Program-made: the position numbers and the translations under genes | DNA from: Pratylenchus scribneri | Taxonomy: Eukaryota > Nematoda > Chromadorea > Rhabditida > Pratylenchidae | Direction of reading: 5' to 3' | Assembly: GCA_030063045.1 (NCBI GenBank) | Contig: JAQSEB010000023.1 | Coordinates: 4,402,001-4,466,000, forward strand | DNA length: 64,000 bases | The notes under the pieces: model-generated | The model's database searches: none | What the model saw: only the letters and a program-made list of their open reading frames with translations | What the model was told of the DNA's origin: nothing | In this document: positions 63,129 through 64,000 of the stretch, in pieces | How the letters are laid out: every line of letters starts with the position of its first letter | How positions within the stretch are numbered: the stretch's first letter is position 1

Positions 63129-64000
63129 ATGTCAAATTTGGATAATCCTGGGCTCTTTTATCAGGTTTTCAATTTTATAAATTATTTTAAATATATTACC
63201 AATGAATAACAAACAAATAAAAAAAAAAAACATTGAATTTTGAGTATAGGGAAATTAAACCATCCAAAAATTTTAGGGTCGTGCATTTGTGGATGACAAT
63301 AATGCGGCTGGTGGCGGAGATGATGGCGGCCGGGAATTGGTCGCGGAATACAAACAAATGGACGAACAATTCCAACGATTCATCCGCGAATTCAGCGGAG
63401 TTGGAATGAGCTCATGGGCTTACAGGTTTTAATTTACATTGAGATTTTGGATAAACAATTTAATCAAATTCCAAATTTGAAGAGAACAATTGAAGCAAAA
63501 TTACACATTGGGCGAATATCGGCTGGCCGTCCAATTCAATGATTTGCGCATTTTTGACGAGGACACGGCCAGCAAATTGCAACGCCATCCGGCCACAATG
63601 TTGCCAGCGTTGGAGGCTGCTGCCAAAAAAGTTGCAAATGATATTACTCACCCGCGACCACCGGGACACGAAGAATTGGAGGACATCCAAGTTATGTTGA
63701 ACATCAATGATAAACCACTTAGCATCCGGAAAATCAAGGTTAGTTATTCAATATGATGGGAATGGGAGTGAAAAGAATTAGGCTAACTTCATCCTAAAAG
63801 TCTCATTTTCCTTTTGGAAAAAATTATGCCAACTAAAATCTAACCAAACTCTTCAAAAATGTTCCAAAAAAGAGTAATTTTTTGATATTTAGAGTTCGGA
63901 TGTTTCCCAATTGGTCAAAGTGTCAGGGATCATTATTTCGGCCTCCCAAGTGCGTTCCCGTGCCACCCGTGTCACTCTTCAATGCCGGACTTGTCGTCAC
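63129..64000 (+). CDS. mcm-5: DNA replication licensing factor MCM5 (5' part, runs off window)
   Basis: MCM5 is one of six AAA+ subunits of the replicative helicase, loaded at origins in G1. Exons are 63129-63164 ([12 protein letters not shown]), 63277-63425, 63483-63738 and 63893 to beyond the window. The reading includes FREFSGVG...[56 protein letters not shown] and [20 protein letters not shown], closely following MCM5 rather than other MCMs. The frame continues into the zinc-site region (LQCRTCRH) at the edge; the helicase domain lies outside. Confidence 0.95.

Overview
The window is nuclear DNA of a nematode, most likely a tylenchid-type (clade IV) worm. The sequence is AT-rich. Genes are broken into many short exons by introns that are mostly 40-60 bp long and end in TTTCAG-like acceptors. 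The recognisable genes are standard metazoan housekeeping or nematode genes. Species cannot be fixed from the sequence alone.

Layout. 0-4.7 kb: a foldback transposon, then four small tandem genes, all two-exon with a phase-1 intron. Each encodes a short Pro-rich, mostly PPxY-bearing N-terminal part and one C-terminal membrane segment. 4.8-8 kb, minus strand: a divergent EcKL/CHK kinase-like gene and RanGAP1. 8.4-13.9 kb, plus: DNA polymerase alpha catalytic subunit. 14-15.8 kb, minus: an unidentified basic protein. 16.3-18.1 kb, minus: proteasome ATPase RPT1. 18.1-19.3 kb: a divergent promoter region with helically phased T-tracts and a MITE. 19.3-26.5 kb, plus: Mediator subunit MED23 (SUR-2) with a long Pro/Gln-rich tail, followed by a truncated EcKL gene. 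28.4-31.7 kb: two related small coiled-coil genes flanking an array of about 56 copies of a 32-bp repeat. 32.4-37.5 kb: a young, gag-only BEL/Pao-like LTR element with 5-bp target duplications, an array of hairpin-forming repeats in place of pol, and a half-tRNA-like primer site. 37.5-50.6 kb: about 13 kb without a recognisable gene, holding a hAT-like element with an 8-bp duplication, a TA-flanked Tc1/mariner-like element, and an excess of exact POU octamers. 50.6-61.8 kb, plus: a class II POU homeobox gene (Oct/ceh-18 type) with 14 recognised exons, foldback elements and a 31-bp repeat array in its introns, and a 400-codon open frame between its two DNA-binding halves. 63.1 kb to the end, plus: the 5' part of MCM5.

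Functional themes. Polymerase alpha and MCM5 are both S-phase genes, and both have E2F-like GGCGC sites in their upstream regions. MED23 and the POU factor belong to RNA polymerase II transcription. RPT1 and RanGAP are core housekeeping genes. The parts least explained by known families are the PPxY tail-anchored gene cluster, the covarying hairpin repeats in the LTR element, the paired coiled-coil genes around the satellite, and the long frame inside the POU gene.
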